From Gottschalkia acidurici 9a (GTDB taxonomy: Bacteria; Bacillota; Clostridia; Tissierellales; Gottschalkiaceae), in the NCBI RefSeq assembly GCF_000299355.1, contig NC_018664.1:2030380-2094379 (forward strand): a stretch of DNA of 64,000 bases. The letters are read 5' to 3'. Of the stretch, positions 43,591 to 51,839 are shown one piece after another. The position numbers and the translations under genes are program-made. Each line of letters begins with the position of its first letter. Positions within the stretch are counted from its first letter, which is position 1. A model generated the notes under the pieces. It saw only the letters and a list, made by a program, of their open reading frames with translations, was not told where the DNA came from and did not search any database.

Positions 43591-44916
43591 TTGAAAAAAG
43601 TTTTACCACTCTTGCTGGTACTAATAATCACTGCCTGTAATACTTTCTCATACGCAGTTAATGAAACTAATGTCAATGATTCCCTAGAGCTTTCCGCTGA
43701 ATCTGCTATACTTATAAACGCAGACACAGGAGAAATTCTCTACAGTAAAGATCCTTATAAAAAAATGTTTCCTGCTAGTACAACTAAAATTCTGACAGCT
43801 ATTATTGCAATAGAAAACAGTAGTTTATCTGAGAAAGTAATAATAGACAATGAAACTATAAACGGTATAGATGGAAGTCATATAGCCCTAGAACCTGGTG
43901 AAGTACTTTCTATGAAAGATCTTCTTTATGCATTATTGATAGAGTCTGCTAATGATGCTGCAGTGGCTATAGCGAGGCATATATCTGGTTCTGTAGAAAA
44001 TTTTTCAAAGCTTATGAATGAAAAAGCTGCTAAAATAGGCGCTAAAAATAGTAACTTTTTAAATCCCAACGGTCTTCCAAATGAAAATCATACCACTACA
44101 GCATATGATTTAGCCATGATTGGTAAGTACGCTATGGAAAATGAAACTTTTCGTAAAATTGTTAGTAATTATACCTATACTATAGAGCCTACTAATAAAA
44201 AAAGTGATCCTAGAATTATGAATTCTTCAAATAAACTTTTATATAGTCAAAATAAAATTGATGTAGATGGTGTCTCAGTTCCTATAAAGTATGATGGTAT
44301 AAATGGAGTTAAAACTGGATATACACAAGTAGCACAGCAATGCTTAGTATCTTCTGTGAATAGAGACAATCAAAAATATATAAGTGTGGTTCTGCATTCT
44401 ATAGGGTCTAATGTCTATGTAGATACGCATAAGCTATTTAACTATGGCTTTACAAGCTATAAACCTACTAAGATAGCTAGTAAAAATGAATTTGTAGATA
44501 ATATAAGCATTAAAAGTGGAAGTTCTCCTTTTATAACTAGTGTTTTTGCTGATGACCTCTATGCTACTGTACCTATTGGAAAAAATCTTAATATAGAAAA
44601 AGAATTTATTCCTATTAAAGATATAAAGCCTCCTATTTCTAAAGGACAAGTTGTTGGTAAAGTTACTTTTAAGGCTGATAATAAGGTTATAGGAAGTATG
44701 GATGTTATTTCTAAAACTGATATTCATAGCAGTGTTAGCGTAGTACAGAAGTCTTTAGACTTTCTTTTTTCTAAGTGGTGGTTTTGGTTAATATGTTCTT
44801 TTATATTCTTAAGATTGTATGTAGGAATTCTTAGAGTGTCTAGAAGAATGAAAAAACTTAAAAGAAGAAAGTTTAGAAAAAATCATATAACTATAATAGA
44901 TACTAAAGTTCTTTAA
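43591..44916 (+). CDS. D-alanyl-D-alanine carboxypeptidase (PBP5/DacF type)
   Basis: 441 residues starting at TTG 43591, with GGAGG 7-8 nt upstream. The exported N-terminus is followed by the S11 peptidase domain: SxxK in PASTTKIL (Ser63, Lys66), SxN in ESANDAAVA (about 121) and KTG in GVKTGYT. A PBP5 C-terminal domain and a membrane helix (about 393-412) with a basic tail follow. It trims the terminal D-Ala of peptidoglycan stem peptides. ITAC at 14-17 could act as a lipobox, though SYA near 31 fits signal peptidase I. A strong terminator follows. Confidence 0.92.
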   Translation: MKKVLPLLLVLIITACNTFSYAVNETNVNDSLELSAESAILINADTGEILYSKDPYKKMFPASTTKILTAIIAIENSSLSEKVIIDNETINGIDGSHIALEPGEVLSMKDLLYALLIESANDAAVAIARHISGSVENFSKLMNEKAAKIGAKNSNFLNPNGLPNENHTTTAYDLAMIGKYAMENETFRKIVSNYTYTIEPTNKKSDPRIMNSSNKLLYSQNKIDVDGVSVPIKYDGINGVKTGYTQVAQQCLVSSVNRDNQKYISVVLHSIGSNVYVDTHKLFNYGFTSYKPTKIASKNEFVDNISIKSGSSPFITSVFADDLYATVPIGKNLNIEKEFIPIKDIKPPISKGQVVGKVTFKADNKVIGSMDVISKTDIHSSVSVVQKSLDFLFSKWWFWLICSFIFLRLYVGILRVSRRMKKLKRRKFRKNHITIIDTKVL

Positions 44917-44925
44917 AATAAAACA

Positions 44926-44959
44926 AAAGGGCAGACTCTAGTTATTGAGTCTGCCCTTT
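44926..44959. terminator. Bidirectional terminator between convergent genes
   Basis: The 13-bp perfect stem AAAGGGCAGACTC/GAGTCTGCCCTTT (44926-44938/44947-44959) has an A-run before and T3 after. It serves the carboxypeptidase gene on + and the RidA gene on -. Confidence 0.85.
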
Positions 44960-44974
44960 AATGATGATAACTTA

Positions 44975-45355
44975 CTATAATATAGCTATAGCTTCTATTT
45001 CTATATTTCCGTCTTTAGGTAGTCTTGCTACTTCTACACAAGATCTAGCAGGTTTGTTTTCAGAGAAGAATTCTGAATAAACTTCATTTATTAAAGCAAA
45101 TTGATTCAAATCTTTTACAAATACTGTGGTTTTTACTACATCACTTAAACTTGCTCCTGCTTCTTCTAGTACAGCTTTTACATTTTGTAATGATTGTCTA
45201 GCCTCATCTTGAATGCTTGTTTTAACTATTTCTCCCGTAGATGGATCTAGTCCTAATTGTCCTGATGTATAAATCATGTTACCTGCAACCATTCCTTGTG
45301 AGTATGGTCCTATTGCTTGTGGTGCTTTTTCTGTTGATATTACTTTATTTGCCAT
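44975..45355 (-). CDS. ridA: RidA-family reactive intermediate deaminase
   Basis: 126 residues with the full RidA pattern: [54 protein letters not shown], and the catalytic Arg in [15 protein letters not shown], followed by IEIEAIA. It hydrolyses 2-aminoacrylate-type enamines and forms a trimer in the cytoplasm. It is separated from rsfS by 24 bp and may be the last gene of that transcript. Confidence 0.96.
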   Translation of the reverse strand: MANKVISTEKAPQAIGPYSQGMVAGNMIYTSGQLGLDPSTGEIVKTSIQDEARQSLQNVKAVLEEAGASLSDVVKTTVFVKDLNQFALINEVYSEFFSENKPARSCVEVARLPKDGNIEIEAIAIL

Positions 45356-45379
45356 ATGAAGTACCTCCCTAAATTTTAT

Positions 45380-45733
45380 CTAATTTAATATATTTTCAAC
45401 ATCTATTGATTTTGCATCCTTCCAAAGTCTTTCTAAGTCATAGAACTCTCTATCATCTTTATAGAATACATGAACTAATATATCTCCATAGTCTAATAAT
45501 ATCCAATTTCCACTTTGATGTCCTTCTTTATTTAGCAGTTGATGTCCATGTTCATGCATTTTATCTTCTATTTCATCGGCTATAGATAATGCTTGTCTCT
45601 GAGAGTTTCCACTCAGTATTATAAAGTAATCTGATATAGTACTTAATCCAGAAATGTCCAATGCTTTTATGTCAAAAGCTTTTTTATCGTCTCCAGCCTT
45701 TACTATAATAGATATTCTTTCATCCATTAACAA
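45380..45733 (-). CDS. rsfS: Ribosome silencing factor RsfS
   Basis: 117 residues of the RsfS/Iojap/YbeB family: ISDYFIILSGNSQRQ, GNWILLDYGDILVHVFYKDDREFYDLERLW. It binds ribosomal protein L14 and blocks subunit joining when nutrients are low. The start is TTG 45733 (AGGAG, 8-nt spacing) or ATG 45727. The order nadD-yqeK-LCP gene-rsfS is the usual clostridial one. Confidence 0.96.
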   Translation of the reverse strand: MLMDERISIIVKAGDDKKAFDIKALDISGLSTISDYFIILSGNSQRQALSIADEIEDKMHEHGHQLLNKEGHQSGNWILLDYGDILVHVFYKDDREFYDLERLWKDAKSIDVENILN

Positions 45734-45744
45734 CTTATCATCTC

Positions 45745-46695
45745 CTATTTTATCTTATTATCATTACTTTTATTTACTACTTCATGATTTGAAAACATAT
45801 CTTTAATAATCTTACTTGACTCTTCTTTATCTGCAATGAAGTACCATAAATCATCTACCATCTTAGCTTCTCCCGGAAGAGTATTAGACTCCATCTTTTC
45901 AGTATCAAGATTCTTAACATCTAGTGCATATTGTAGCATGACTTTAGTTGGAATATTTGTATCAACATTATTTACAAAAGTATCTACAACTTTTGGTAGT
46001 TTAAAAATATTTTTTGGATTTAATAGTTCTTTACTTGCACTTTTTATGAATTCTTGTTGTGCATTTATCCTTCCCAAATCTTGATCTGCATATCCTTTTC
46101 TAAATCTTAAAAATTGTAATGCTTTATCACCATCTAGTGTTTGTTTACCTTTTTTAAGATTTATACTAAGAGGAGGATCTGCAACAGGATCACTATATCT
46201 CATATCCATAGGAACGTCTATTTCTACGCCTCCCATTGTATCAACAAAATCCCTAACTACATTATAATTTACCATAACGTAGTAATTAATATCTGTATCT
46301 AATAACTCATTTACTGTTTTCAGTGCTAGTTCTGGTCCACCGTAAGCATGTGCGTGATTTATTTTCTCTTCAAATCTTTTTCCTTTTATTTTTGCTTTAG
46401 TATCTCTCGGTATAGATAGCATAGAAGCTTTCCCTGTTGTGCTATCATATCTGCAAATTATCATAGTATCTGTTCTTTGTCCTTCAGATTTTTTAGCGTC
46501 TTTAGCATCTACTCCCATTAATAAAAACGTAATATCTTCTTTTTTGTTGTCTTCTTTCTTTTCATTTTCTTCCACTATATTAGTATAAATTTCTTGATCA
46601 TATTCTTTATTTTGAATAGTAAAGAATATTCCTCCTCCAGCAATTACTGAAAATATCATAAGAGAAACAAAAAAAGTTTTAAAAAACTTTACCAT
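45745..46695 (-). CDS. LytR-CpsA-Psr (LCP) family cell-wall ligase
   Basis: 316 residues. An N-terminal membrane helix (about 7-27), then the LCP domain with LLMGVDAKDAKKSEGQRTDTMII, MLSIPRDTKAKIKG, KINHAHAYGGPELALKTVNELL and LDGDKALQFLRFRKGYADQDLGRINAQQEFI, which hold the Asp/Arg residues that bind pyrophosphate lipid. It attaches anionic glycopolymers such as teichoic acid to peptidoglycan outside the membrane. It lies between yqeK and rsfS, 11 bp from rsfS. Confidence 0.94.
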   Translation of the reverse strand: MVKFFKTFFVSLMIFSVIAGGGIFFTIQNKEYDQEIYTNIVEENEKKEDNKKEDITFLLMGVDAKDAKKSEGQRTDTMIICRYDSTTGKASMLSIPRDTKAKIKGKRFEEKINHAHAYGGPELALKTVNELLDTDINYYVMVNYNVVRDFVDTMGGVEIDVPMDMRYSDPVADPPLSINLKKGKQTLDGDKALQFLRFRKGYADQDLGRINAQQEFIKSASKELLNPKNIFKLPKVVDTFVNNVDTNIPTKVMLQYALDVKNLDTEKMESNTLPGEAKMVDDLWYFIADKEESSKIIKDMFSNHEVVNKSNDNKIK

Positions 46696-46716
46696 ATAAT
46701 CTCACCCATTCTTCTA

Positions 46717-47280
46717 TTATTCAAGGCTAAACAACAAAAAATTCCTTGCTTTTATAGTATCCTCGTGAATAATTAATCCCCTTTTTATTATATAAACTAT
46801 AGTATTGTCAATCGATCTTATAAGAGATTTGTCTAAATCTTTATAACATAATTCTCTTATTTTATCTATTCCGTCAAAATCTCTACCCGGTTCTATATAA
46901 TCTGCCATATATATAATCTTTTCTAATTTACTCATATTTTCTCTACCTGTAGTATGATATCTTATAGAATTTAAAATATCTATGTCATCTATATTATATT
47001 CTTGTTTAGCTATTTCAGCTCCTAAGTAAGCGTGTAGAAGATTATCACTTTTTGCATAAACATCTTCTAAAATTATACCAAAATCCTGAGCTTTTTTCAA
47101 TAAATATGATTTTTCTTTAAGTCTACCGCAGTCATGTAAAAGTCCTGCTATACTAGCTTTAGCTTGATCTACACCATACATTTCTGCAAGCTTATTGGCC
47201 TCATCCATTACTCTTAATGAGTGCTCATATCTTTTTGTCCCTATTGAATTTAACAAGTCTTCCTTTATTTTTTCTATCAT
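46717..47280 (-). CDS. yqeK: HD-domain nucleotide hydrolase YqeK
   Basis: About 187 residues. HD superfamily motifs are YEHSLRVMDEA, AGLLHDCGRLK (HD near residue 53), LLHAYLGAEIA and SIRYHTTGRENMSKLEKIIYMADYIEPGRDF. YqeK proteins are symmetrical Ap4A hydrolases in Firmicutes. The frame reaches GTG 47289, but AGGTGA fits ATG 47280. It follows nadD by 12 bp. Confidence 0.94.
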   Translation of the reverse strand: MIEKIKEDLLNSIGTKRYEHSLRVMDEANKLAEMYGVDQAKASIAGLLHDCGRLKEKSYLLKKAQDFGIILEDVYAKSDNLLHAYLGAEIAKQEYNIDDIDILNSIRYHTTGRENMSKLEKIIYMADYIEPGRDFDGIDKIRELCYKDLDKSLIRSIDNTIVYIIKRGLIIHEDTIKARNFLLFSLE

Positions 47281-47292
47281 AATTATCACCTA

Positions 47293-47910
47293 TTATTTAT
47301 ATAGTTTATACTTTTCTATGTATACTTCAACTGATTCAGGTAGGAGGTATTTTATTGTCATACCATTTTTAACTCTATGTCTTATATCTGTAGATGATAT
47401 TTGAAGTCCTGGTGTAGTTATAGTGTTTATACTTTCCTTATTATCTTCATTTAACTCTTTTAGTCTTTCTTCCATATCTCCTAGATCATATCCAGGTCTA
47501 GTTGCTGCAACTATTTTGCATAACTCTAAAATTTTATCAGAGTCTTTCCAAGTATGTAACTCTAAGAGAGAGTCTGCTCCAGTTATAAAATAAAATTCAA
47601 CATCATCTTTATATTTTTCTTTTAAAGTAATCATAGTATCTATAGTATATGTCGTACCTTTTCTATCTAGTTCTAGCCTAGATACTTCAAAAAATGGATT
47701 AGTTACTGTAGCTAAAAGTGTCATTTCATACCTATATTGTCCTAATGCAACTTCTTTACTGCTTTTATGTGGAGGATCTCCCGTTGGCATAAAAATAACC
47801 TTATCTAAATTAAACTCTTGTCTTACTTCCTCTGCTACTACTAGATGTCCTGTATGGATTGGGTCAAAAGTTCCCCCCATAATACCATATCTTTTTTTCT
47901 TTTTTTCCAT
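47293..47910 (-). CDS. nadD: Nicotinate-nucleotide adenylyltransferase NadD
   Basis: 205 residues. The nucleotidyl-transferase motif GGTFDPIHTGHLVVAEEV is at the N-terminus, FMPTGDPPHKS near residue 41, FITGADSLLELHTW near 107 and QISSTDIRHRV near the C-terminus. It makes deamido-NAD from nicotinate mononucleotide and ATP. It heads the nadD-yqeK-LCP-rsfS cluster. Confidence 0.96.
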   Translation of the reverse strand: MEKKKKRYGIMGGTFDPIHTGHLVVAEEVRQEFNLDKVIFMPTGDPPHKSSKEVALGQYRYEMTLLATVTNPFFEVSRLELDRKGTTYTIDTMITLKEKYKDDVEFYFITGADSLLELHTWKDSDKILELCKIVAATRPGYDLGDMEERLKELNEDNKESINTITTPGLQISSTDIRHRVKNGMTIKYLLPESVEVYIEKYKLYK

Positions 47911-47994
47911 TTTACTTCCTCCTGATAGCGTTTACACTGTTCTTTTAACTATATGTTATTTCATTATATATCATTTTTCGCAGAACTCAAATAA

Positions 47995-48034
47995 AAAAAT
48001 CAAGAGTCTGATATTTTAGCTCTTGATCTTATTT
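47995..48034 (-). terminator. Terminator upstream of the nadD cluster
   Basis: The stem TCAAGAG/CTCTTGA with flanking A and T runs directly follows the stop of the 63-codon gene on -. Confidence 0.65.
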
Positions 48035-48226
48035 TTAATAGTTGTCTATAAAGTTTTTAATATCGGATATTTCTTTTTCATCTTTAATTACTACAGTATT
48101 AGTTTTTTCTTCTTCAAAATTTTTTAAATATACTGTAAAATCTCCACTATCTGCAAACTCATACTTTATGCACTTGAATCTATTTTCATATAGATCTTTT
48201 ATTTCCTTAACTTTATTGATGCTCAT
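48035..48226 (-). CDS. Short conserved-looking cytoplasmic protein, function unknown
   Basis: 63 residues, Lys/Glu/Asp-rich, no membrane segment. GGGAG lies about 9 nt before the ATG, and a terminator follows the stop. The compact alpha/beta-like pattern (IKYEFADSGDFTVYLKNFEEE) suggests a folded small protein. I do not recognise a family. It lies between yhbY and nadD with its own terminator. Confidence 0.55.
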   Translation of the reverse strand: MSINKVKEIKDLYENRFKCIKYEFADSGDFTVYLKNFEEEKTNTVVIKDEKEISDIKNFIDNY

Positions 48227-48355
48227 ATTATACAGCTCCCTATCTTACTAATATTACTCTAGTTATGAAGTATAAAAAAAGAGACTAGATTTCTAATCCC
48301 TTATCTTTTGTTATTTATATTTTTATCCTTTTACCTAAATTTATTCTATAGCTTT

Positions 48356-48652
48356 CTACTTTCTTGGTAACTCTATCTTTTTCTTTTCCTTTGATTCTCT
48401 ATATATAACAAATCTATTTCCTATGCTTTGAACAAATTCAGCTCTTAACTGTTCTGATATCTCATTAGCTACTTCTTTTGCCTCTAGTTCACTATTATTT
48501 AAAATTTTAATTTTTATTAATTCTCTAGCTTCTAAAGCTTCATCTACTTGTTTCAGAAAATTTTCTGAAACTCCGTATTTTCCTAATTGAAATAATGGCT
48601 CTATATTATGAGCTAATGACTTTAAATAACTTCTTTGTTTACTTGTTATCAA
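48356..48652 (-). CDS. yhbY: CRM-domain RNA-binding protein YhbY
   Basis: 98 residues covering one CRM domain: LTSKQRxYLK-like start (MITSKQRSYLKSLAHNIEP), FQLGKYGVSENFLKQVDEAL, LIKIKILNN and the GNRFVIYR ending. It associates with pre-50S ribosomes. It is 27 bp after obgE, a standard neighbour. Confidence 0.95.
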   Translation of the reverse strand: MITSKQRSYLKSLAHNIEPLFQLGKYGVSENFLKQVDEALEARELIKIKILNNSELEAKEVANEISEQLRAEFVQSIGNRFVIYRESKEKKKIELPRK

Positions 48653-48679
48653 AAAAACTACTCCCCTTCATTAAAAATC

Positions 48680-49960
48680 TTATTCAAAAAACTCAAATTC
48701 ATATCCACATATATTTACAATGTCTTCTTCTTGTATACCTAATTTTCTTAATTCCTCTACTATTCCTCTTTTTCTTATGATTTCTTGGAAATGTCTAACT
48801 GACTCATGATCATCAAAGTTAGTAGAGTTTATTAGTTTTTCTATAGGATAACCTTCTACGATATAAATCTCATTTTCTTTTTTAACTATAACTTCACTAT
48901 CATTCTTCTTAAACTCATATAGTTTACTTTCATCAATTACTTCTTCTATAGGCTCTGCTTCACCTATTTCTTCTAGTTTATTTAATATTGCATATTCAAG
49001 CTCTCTTATTCCTTTTCTTGTGGCTGCTGATATAGGATAAATGCTATATCCTTGTTTTTCAACTTCTTCTTTTAGTTTTTCATATCCTTCTTCAGACTCT
49101 GGTATGTCCATTTTATTTCCAACTACTATTTGAGGTTTTTTAGCAAGCTTTGAACTATATTTCTCTAGTTCTTCATTTATCTTATAGAAGTCCTCTATAG
49201 GATCTCTTCCCTCTTGGCCAGATACATCTATCAAATGAACCAATACTCTAGTTCTTTCTATATGTCTTAAAAACTCATGACCTAGTCCAACACCAGTATG
49301 TGCACCTTCTATAAGTCCTGGAATATCTGCTATAGCAAAACTTTTACCATCATCTACTTGTACCATTCCTAAATTAGGAGTTAATGTTGTAAAGTGATAA
49401 TTTGCAATTTTAGGTTTAGCATCCGTTACGATGGACAAAAGTGTAGATTTTCCTACATTAGGAAACCCTATAAGTCCAACATCCGCTATAAGCTTTAGTT
49501 CTAGGGTAATTGATCTTTCCTCCCCTTTACTACCACCCTCTGCAAATCTAGGTGCTTGACGTGTAGATGTCGTAAACTTGGAGTTTCCTTTTCCACCTTT
49601 ACCGCCTCTTGCTATTACTACAGACTTTTTGTCTTCTGTTAAGTCAGCTAAAACTACTCCAGTTTCAGTATCTCTAACTATAGTTCCTGGTGGAACTTTT
49701 AATGTCATATTTTCTCCATTTTTACCGTATTGATTTTTAGACTTTCCATCTTCTCCAACTTGAGCTTTATAGTGCTTTTTATATCTAAAATCCATTAGTG
49801 TTCTAAGTCCACTATCTACTTCAATTATAACACTACCACCGTTACCACCATCTCCACCTGCTGGTCCACCCGCTGGCTCGTATTTTTCCCTTCTAAAGGC
49901 TACGGCTCCATTACCACCATTTCCGCCTTTTACATAAATATTTGCTATATCTATAAACAT
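48680..49960 (-). CDS. obgE: GTPase ObgE
   Basis: About 426 residues. The Gly-rich Obg fold (1-157; VKGGNGGNGAVAFRREKY, GGPAGGDGGNGGSV) is followed by the GTPase domain (G1 GFPNVGKSTLL, G2 TTLTPN, G3 DIPGLIEGA, G4 NKMD), and a C-terminal OCT domain (about 345-426). It takes part in 50S assembly and stress and sporulation control. The ATG at 49969 is in frame, but AAGGA spacing favours ATG 49960. Confidence 0.96.
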   Translation of the reverse strand: MFIDIANIYVKGGNGGNGAVAFRREKYEPAGGPAGGDGGNGGSVIIEVDSGLRTLMDFRYKKHYKAQVGEDGKSKNQYGKNGENMTLKVPPGTIVRDTETGVVLADLTEDKKSVVIARGGKGGKGNSKFTTSTRQAPRFAEGGSKGEERSITLELKLIADVGLIGFPNVGKSTLLSIVTDAKPKIANYHFTTLTPNLGMVQVDDGKSFAIADIPGLIEGAHTGVGLGHEFLRHIERTRVLVHLIDVSGQEGRDPIEDFYKINEELEKYSSKLAKKPQIVVGNKMDIPESEEGYEKLKEEVEKQGYSIYPISAATRKGIRELEYAILNKLEEIGEAEPIEEVIDESKLYEFKKNDSEVIVKKENEIYIVEGYPIEKLINSTNFDDHESVRHFQEIIRKRGIVEELRKLGIQEEDIVNICGYEFEFFE

Positions 49961-50039
49961 ATTTATCATCCTTACTAAAGTTTAGTATTTTCATTATATC
50001 AATTATCTTTATTGTGTCAATAAATTTATTTTATGTCTA

Positions 50040-50714
50040 CTATATAGTATTAGAATATATTTTGGAATAAATACTTTCTTTAATTTGTATATTTTTTACT
50101 CCTTCATATTTCAAAGTTATTATAATTTTATTATTATGTACTTTAGCTTCGTCATATAAGTTTTCTATATACTTTACTTCGTCTAAATTATAATACTGTG
50201 AATTTGTTAAAATAGTAATTTCTATACTGTCTATATTTTCTATTATTTTCATATTAATAGTAAGCTCTTGATCTTCACTATGTTGATATAATAAGCAGTC
50301 AATTATCTCTCTTGTTTTTTCTAACAGTTCTTCTTCATTATCAATTGCTCTAAATTCACTATTTGATTCAGTCTCTACTTCTATATTTAAGTTTATTCCT
50401 AGATTATTTGCTTGCATTATTTTTCTTTCCAACAGTAGGACCATGCTAAAAATAGATATACTATATAATTTACTTATATTTTGCGTCATACTCGTAACTT
50501 TCTTTATTTGATCTATCGCATCTTCTTTTCTATTTAGCTGAAGATATCCATATATTATTTGAAAAATATTCATATAATCATGTCTTTGATTTCTAGATAA
50601 GTTTTTTAAATCTTTTATATTTAAAAGTTCTAAGTTCTTCAAGTATTTTTCACATCCTTGTAAGAGATTTAATATAAGTAACTTTCTTAAATTTATTAAC
50701 TTTTTTATAAGCAA
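50040..50714 (-). CDS. Spo0B-like sensor/phosphotransferase domain protein
   Basis: About 224 residues from TTG 50714; the true start is uncertain because no ATG lies near the N-terminus and TTG 50714 is in the T-run of the rpmA terminator. The SpoOB_a helical hairpin has RNQRHDYMNIFQIIYGYLQL, with the His (RHD) that carries phosphate in Spo0B. An ATPase-like remnant follows without clear nucleotide motifs. The position between rpmA and obgE is the same as spo0B in Bacillus, so a role in the sporulation relay or as a related signalling protein is inferred. Confidence 0.75.
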   Translation of the reverse strand: MLIKKLINLRKLLILNLLQGCEKYLKNLELLNIKDLKNLSRNQRHDYMNIFQIIYGYLQLNRKEDAIDQIKKVTSMTQNISKLYSISIFSMVLLLERKIMQANNLGINLNIEVETESNSEFRAIDNEEELLEKTREIIDCLLYQHSEDQELTINMKIIENIDSIEITILTNSQYYNLDEVKYIENLYDEAKVHNNKIIITLKYEGVKNIQIKESIYSKIYSNTI

Positions 50715-50738
50715 AAAAACCTACCAACATTGGTAGGT
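50713..50738 (-). terminator. Terminator after rpmA
   Basis: The 9-bp stem ACCTACCAA/TTGGTAGGT with a 2-nt loop is followed by TTTTTTT on -. It lies 8 nt after the rpmA stop and covers the start of the Spo0B-like frame, so obgE and the Spo0B-like gene depend on readthrough or another promoter. Confidence 0.85.
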
Positions 50739-50745
50739 CTTTAAA

Positions 50746-51036
50746 TTAAGCTAATTCTTCTTGTGGATATATACTAACTTGTTTTTTATCTTTACCTTTT
50801 CTTTCAAACTTAACTATTCCGCTAACTGTTGCGAATAGAGTATCATCTCCACCTCTTCCAACGTTTACTCCTGGGTGAATTTTTGTTCCTCTTTGTCTAA
50901 CTAATATGTTTCCTGCTAGAACAAATTGTCCGTCAGCTCTCTTAACACCTAGTCTTTTTGCCTGGCTATCACGACCGTTTCTAGAGCTACCTACTCCTTT
51001 TTTCGATGCGAAAAGTTGTAAATTAATTCTCATCAT
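50746..51036 (-). CDS. rpmA: 50S ribosomal protein L27
   Basis: 96 residues, the complete L27. The N-terminal extension [15 protein letters not shown] carries the Firmicute cleavage motif (LQLFA/SKKG), removed by the Prp protease encoded next to it. [18 protein letters not shown] and [17 protein letters not shown] are the conserved core near the peptidyl-transferase centre. AGGAGG precedes the start. It is the third gene of the rplU-prp-rpmA operon. Confidence 0.97.
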   Translation of the reverse strand: MMRINLQLFASKKGVGSSRNGRDSQAKRLGVKRADGQFVLAGNILVRQRGTKIHPGVNVGRGGDDTLFATVSGIVKFERKGKDKKQVSIYPQEELA

Positions 51037-51039
51037 TTT

Positions 51040-51387
51040 TTACACCTCCTCTTTCTTTATACTTATATATTTGGGATACTGATAAGCTAAGTCTTCTATT
51101 CCTACAATCATAGTCTCTAGTACGACATTAGCCTTATCTTTTATGTTTTTTTCTAAGTTCTTAGGTATAGATACTTTTAAGTATCCACTTTCATCATCTA
51201 CAGAAAAAGCTATATCTTTTTCTTTTATACCACATACCTTATTTAAAGCTATAAGAGTAGTTTGACTAAGTACAGATATTGCTGCACAGAGAATATCTTT
51301 TCCGTATTCATCAAAATCTGCATGTCCTGATATTTCATATTGAACTATGCTTCCATCCTGATCTGTGAATATTTTTATATTAGTCAT
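51040..51387 (-). CDS. prp: Ribosomal-processing cysteine protease Prp
   Basis: 115 residues of the YsxB/Prp family. The catalytic pair is His22 in SGHADFDEYG and Cys34 in DILCAAISVL. It removes the N-terminal peptide of L27, which has the expected cleavage site here. It is encoded between rplU and rpmA with spacings of 6 and 3 bp. Confidence 0.95.
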   Translation of the reverse strand: MTNIKIFTDQDGSIVQYEISGHADFDEYGKDILCAAISVLSQTTLIALNKVCGIKEKDIAFSVDDESGYLKVSIPKNLEKNIKDKANVVLETMIVGIEDLAYQYPKYISIKKEEV

Positions 51388-51393
51388 AATTAA

Positions 51394-51711
51394 TCAGTTA
51401 TTAACCATTAATCTTTTCAATTTTAACTCTTGTATATGGTTGACGATGTCCTTGTTTTTTCTGTAGTTTTTCTTAGCTTTGTATTTGAACACTATTATTT
51501 TTTTTCCTTTTCCTTGCTCTAATACACTTCCGCTAACTGTAACTCCATCAACATAAGGCTTACCTACTTTTAAGTCTCCTTCTCCTGAAACTAAAAGTAC
51601 TTTATCAAAGTTTATACTATCTCCTTGGTTTGCATCAACCTTTTCAATGAAGATTGTATCTCCTTCTTGAACTCTGTATTGTTTTCCACCTGTTTCTATT
51701 ACTGCGTACAT
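51394..51711 (-). CDS. rplU: 50S ribosomal protein L21
   Basis: 105 residues from ATG 51711 ([17 protein letters not shown]). The frame extends to ATG 51723, which lies on the ribosome site (GAGGAGGTG), so the inner ATG is the start. [17 protein letters not shown] and [22 protein letters not shown] are conserved L21 segments. It is the first gene of the operon after the L21 leader. Confidence 0.96.
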   Translation of the reverse strand: MYAVIETGGKQYRVQEGDTIFIEKVDANQGDSINFDKVLLVSGEGDLKVGKPYVDGVTVSGSVLEQGKGKKIIVFKYKAKKNYRKNKDIVNHIQELKLKRLMVNN

Positions 51712-51723
51712 TCTACGATGCAC

Positions 51724-51830
51724 CTCCTCTATCCAGTCTCGCCAATGTAAAGGTACTTTTCAGTTTAAAACCTCCATTGTGCGGCTACTTTACAAGACTA
51801 AATTTTATCAGAACAACATCAGTTTGTCAA
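51724..51830 (-). promoter_or_regulatory. rplU promoter and L21 leader
   Basis: TTGACA (51825-51830) and TAAAAT (51802-51807) with a 17-bp spacer form a near-perfect sigma-A promoter on -. The transcript would start near 51795 and carry about 70 nt of leader with GTAAAGTAGCCGCACAATGGAGG and a complementary GTACCTTTAC, resembling the Rfam L21 leader of Firmicutes, which is linked to autoregulation. Confidence 0.75.
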
Positions 51831-51839
51831 CTAGATTGA

